Translations under genes and position numbers: made by a program | Origin: Dendrolimus kikuchii | Lineage: Eukaryota; Arthropoda; Insecta; Lepidoptera; Lasiocampidae | Assembly (NCBI GenBank): GCA_019925095.2 | Contig: CM034411.1 | Span: 15,376,001 to 15,440,000, forward strand | Direction: 5' to 3' | Length of the DNA: 64,000 bases | The notes under the pieces: model-generated | Databases searched by the model: none | What the model was told of the DNA's origin: nothing | Seen by the model: only the letters and a program-made list of their open reading frames with translations | Shown here: in pieces, positions 62,050-64,000 of the stretch | How positions within the stretch are numbered: the stretch's first letter is position 1 | Layout of the letters: every line of letters starts with the position of its first letter

Positions 62050-62100
62050 ATGGAAACAAATAGAAAAGCAAAGAGATGGTTTACTCCGTTCTTAAAACAA
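62050..62100 (+). CDS. First coding exon of a second Tret1-like transporter (partial gene)
   Basis: ATG then 17 codons, METNRKAKRWFTPFLKQ, ending at a strong donor GTAAGTATG. The W-F-T-P-x-x-K-Q end and the phase-0 junction are the same as in the minus-strand gene at 46448-46413. No matching second exon appears before 64000, so the rest must lie beyond the window, after an intron longer than 1.9 kb. Orientation is divergent from the first transporter. It is short, so confidence rests on the motif, phase and genomic pairing. Confidence 0.68.
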
Positions 62101-62162
62101 GTAAGTATGTGTATGATAAAGATATAATGTGACTATTACTTTTATTTATTATTATTTTTATT

Positions 62163-62473
62163 TATCCGTGCAGGAACGAAGAAAGAATACAATTTCCTGC
62201 GGCCGGGTGGCTTGTCGTAAGAGGCGACAAAACAACCCACACCCAAGTAGTAGGGCATTTGCCCGACTGGGTGGCTACCACCCCTGGTCTAAAGTATGTC
62301 GCCATAACAACCTTGAGTTGTGTTCCGACATCAGTGACCAGGTTCCAGTCTCCCTTAAGAGAGCAGCAGCGCATTTGTAGCACCTTTGGTGTTGCAAAGT
62401 CTATAGGCAATGGTAACCGCTTTCCATCAAGTGGGCCGTCTGTCTGTCTGCTGAGCTCCTGCAATAAAAAAAA
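62163..62473 (+). mobile_element. ~310-bp SINE-like element, full length
   Basis: TATCCGTGCAGGAACGA start and CTCCTGCAATAAAAAAAA end, in the first intron of the second transporter. TTTATTTATTATT-like sequence on both sides suggests a target duplication. Confidence 0.87.
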
Positions 62474-62617
62474 GAAAAAATATTCTTTATTTATTTATTA
62501 TGGACCATCAACAGGAGATATATCATATACATCCGCCTTAAATCTAAACAATGCTCATGCTAAATACTTATATTTAAAAAAATTTAATATTTTAATTCTG
62601 AAAATGAAGCTATCTCA

Positions 62618-63312
62618 TATGGCCTCTGCGGTTGTGTGGGCTTAGCCTTGGCTAGCATGCCTATACTACAGTAGCGGGAGAGGGAGCAATCCGCTACGCT
62701 TCCCTCCCGCCAAAGCCGGTGGCGGCGTCGGAGGGTCGTCCATGACGACCTCCAGCCGCCGTAGGCTACGGCCGTGCGGGCGACCAGCGGGGAAACCGGA
62801 CCCGCCCGCACATATTGGCCGGAGAGGAGGGACGCGTGCCGATCCGCGCGCCCCCTCTCACCTCGCGGTGAGGTAGAGGAGCCGGAGAGACCCAGATCTC
62901 CGGCTACCAAATGGTGAGGCCAGCCCGCAAAGGGGCCGGCCGCCGTCCGTCCGGGCTGGTGGTGAATGCGCGAGCGAGCCCACAGCCCGGACAAAGGACG
63001 CTTGGGATCGGACAGGGGTTTTAGTGGGTATCCCTAACCGCGGCGTGGCAATAGCATCTCACATCTCAACGTGGGGTGCTAGTGCCACCCCGACCTGGCG
63101 AATCCCACTCACGGGCCGCGACCTTTCCCCCTCGCGTGGCCTACGGTCCTCAAACGGATTTCCCCTGTATAAAAAAAAAAGCCTACACTACAGTGCAGCC
63201 TTCGGGTTCGATTCCTGACATGGTAAATATCGTTAACGAACTTTCTGTTATCTACTGTGGTCGGGGTGCCTGGAATCGGCCTTAGAGTTGTCTGCTGCAT
63301 ATTACCTATTTC
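62618..63312 (+). mobile_element. tRNA-derived SINE split by a GC-rich retroposon
   Basis: Its 5' part (62618-62672) has GGCCTCTGCGGTTGTG. The 3' part (63181-63312) has the exact B box GGTTCGATTCC. The 508 bp between is a poly(A) insertion flanked by a 14-bp duplication. Confidence 0.82.
62673..63180 (+). mobile_element. GC-rich poly(A) retroposon nested in a tRNA-derived SINE
   Basis: 508 bp from AGCGGGAGAGGGAGC to CCCCTGTATAAAAAAAAAA. Flanked by GCCTATACTACAGT (62659-62672) and GCCTACACTACAGT (63181-63194). It looks like a non-LTR 3' end. Open frames here are compositional. Confidence 0.8.
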
Positions 63313-63401
63313 CAGGGTCGTAGCTATCCGTATCAGCCGTGTTTGTGAAATGGGTCCCCCAGGGCTACAAAGGCATCGAAAGTTCCTAAAATATTAATAG
63401 T

Positions 63402-63638
63402 AATAATAATCGGCAGACAAACACACATAATTGTACATCCCCAAATTAAGCAAGTTACGCTTGTGTTATGGGTAATATACAACGGACCACTCTGGGGCCG
63501 ATCCCAGACACCCAGACCATAGTAAATAACGGAGAAAATACGTTTCCGAAATTTTCTATACCAGGAATTGAACCCGGAGCCTCTGCGCTGCAGTGAGGTA
63601 CGCAAAGGCTTAGCCCGCTCAACCACAGAGGCCGTCAA
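63402..63638 (-). mobile_element. tRNA-derived SINE
   Basis: Reverse-strand copy with GGCCTCTGTGGTTGAGCGGG and a B-box-like GGTTCAATTCC, with an ATT-type tail at 63402-63412. It abuts a hAT transposase remnant. Confidence 0.87.
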
Positions 63639-63855
63639 AATGTTATCCACAATCTTTCATAGATTAATAAAATTTTTGAGAATAACTGCTGGCCAACAGG
63701 AACGGCTATCAGACTTGTCATTATTGTCTATAGAGGCAGAAAATCTAGAAAAACTGAAATCATCTTCAGCTATGGATGCTTTCATAAATAAAAAGAAAGA
63801 AGAAGAAAGGCGAGAAAAGTGTAACTTTGATTTCAATTGTTTGTCTAACTTAGCT
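63639..63855 (+). mobile_element. hAT transposase C-terminal remnant
   Basis: Reads FLRITAGQQERLSDLSLLSI, then EAENLEKLKSSSAMDAFINK. The QERLSDL.LLSIE pattern is the end of the hAT dimerisation domain (also found in host ZMYM-like proteins). A SINE replaces its upstream part, so it is likely dead. Confidence 0.7.
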
Positions 63856-64000
63856 CCTATCAGAATAGATAGATAGATAGATTGGCTAGGACGAAGTCAC
63901 GGGACCCTGACGTTTAGCCTGATACAGGTCCTCACAGGGCACGGTTACTTCGGGAGGTACCTGTGTCGCCTCGGCCGTGAGGCCACGTCACGGTGCCACC
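63856..64000 (+). repeat. (GATA)n and start of a GC-rich repeat
   Basis: GATAGATAGATAGATT followed by GACGAAGTCACGGGACCC and GC-rich sequence to the window end. Probably another non-LTR or SINE unit cut by the boundary. Confidence 0.45.

Noticed and set aside
62584..62994. 136-codon minus-strand ORF
   Set aside because: It lies in the GC-rich poly(A) insert, where stops are rare by composition. There is no family signature.

Overview
The window is eukaryotic, intron-rich and AT-rich, and it looks like a moth or butterfly (lepidopteran) chromosome. Three things suggest this: spliced genes with small exons separated by repeat-filled introns, a facilitated trehalose/sugar transporter of the insect Tret1 type, and a dense set of short retroposons and DNA elements of lepidopteran style. 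I see no bacterial operon, rRNA gene, functional tRNA gene or CRISPR array. The species cannot be named from the sequence alone.

Layout. (1) 517-26937, plus strand: the 3' part of a KDM7/PHF2/PHF8-type JmjC histone lysine demethylase. I could chain 20 coding exons with every splice phase compatible, giving 955 codons plus a stop. The PHD finger and the start codon lie upstream of the window. The iron-binding H-x-D...H residues and the 2-oxoglutarate lysine are present with the spacing of human PHF8. The introns carry two 22-23 bp minisatellites, a mariner remnant, many LINE and SINE copies, and a hairpin element whose insertion duplicated a splice donor. (2) 26938-37231: intergenic DNA with a 133-bp tandem repeat, several inverted-repeat (MITE-like) elements and nested retroposons. 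(3) 37232-46448, minus strand: a complete three-exon Tret1-like MFS sugar transporter of 481 aa. (4) 46449-62049: repeat-rich intergenic DNA with LINE 3' ends, a Harbinger-like MITE, a long-TIR element, an inverted pair of one retroposon, and many SINEs. (5) 62050-62100, plus strand: the first coding exon of a second Tret1-like transporter, whose N-terminus matches that of the minus-strand gene; the remainder is beyond the window. The two transporters are therefore divergent (head-to-head) paralogs about 15.6 kb apart. (6) 62101-64000: nested SINE and GC-rich retroposon, a hAT transposase C-terminal remnant, and the start of another GC-rich element.

The host genes do not form a pathway: one is a chromatin demethylase and the others are membrane sugar carriers. 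Most of the remaining sequence is repeats. The main families are: a ~310-bp poly(A) SINE-like family with about 19 copies; a tRNA-derived SINE with an exact B box and an (ATT)n tail; an RTE-like LINE that leaves 5'-truncated copies with a (TATG)n tail and 10-15 bp target duplications; two short families ending in a hairpin plus CTAG that look like non-autonomous Helitrons; and several foldback/TIR elements. I found no convincing new defence, toxin or biosynthetic system. The most interesting items are the donor-duplicating hairpin element, the possible phase-matched extra exon, the paired transporter first exons, the long hairpin shared by two loci, and the nested insertions with readable junctions.
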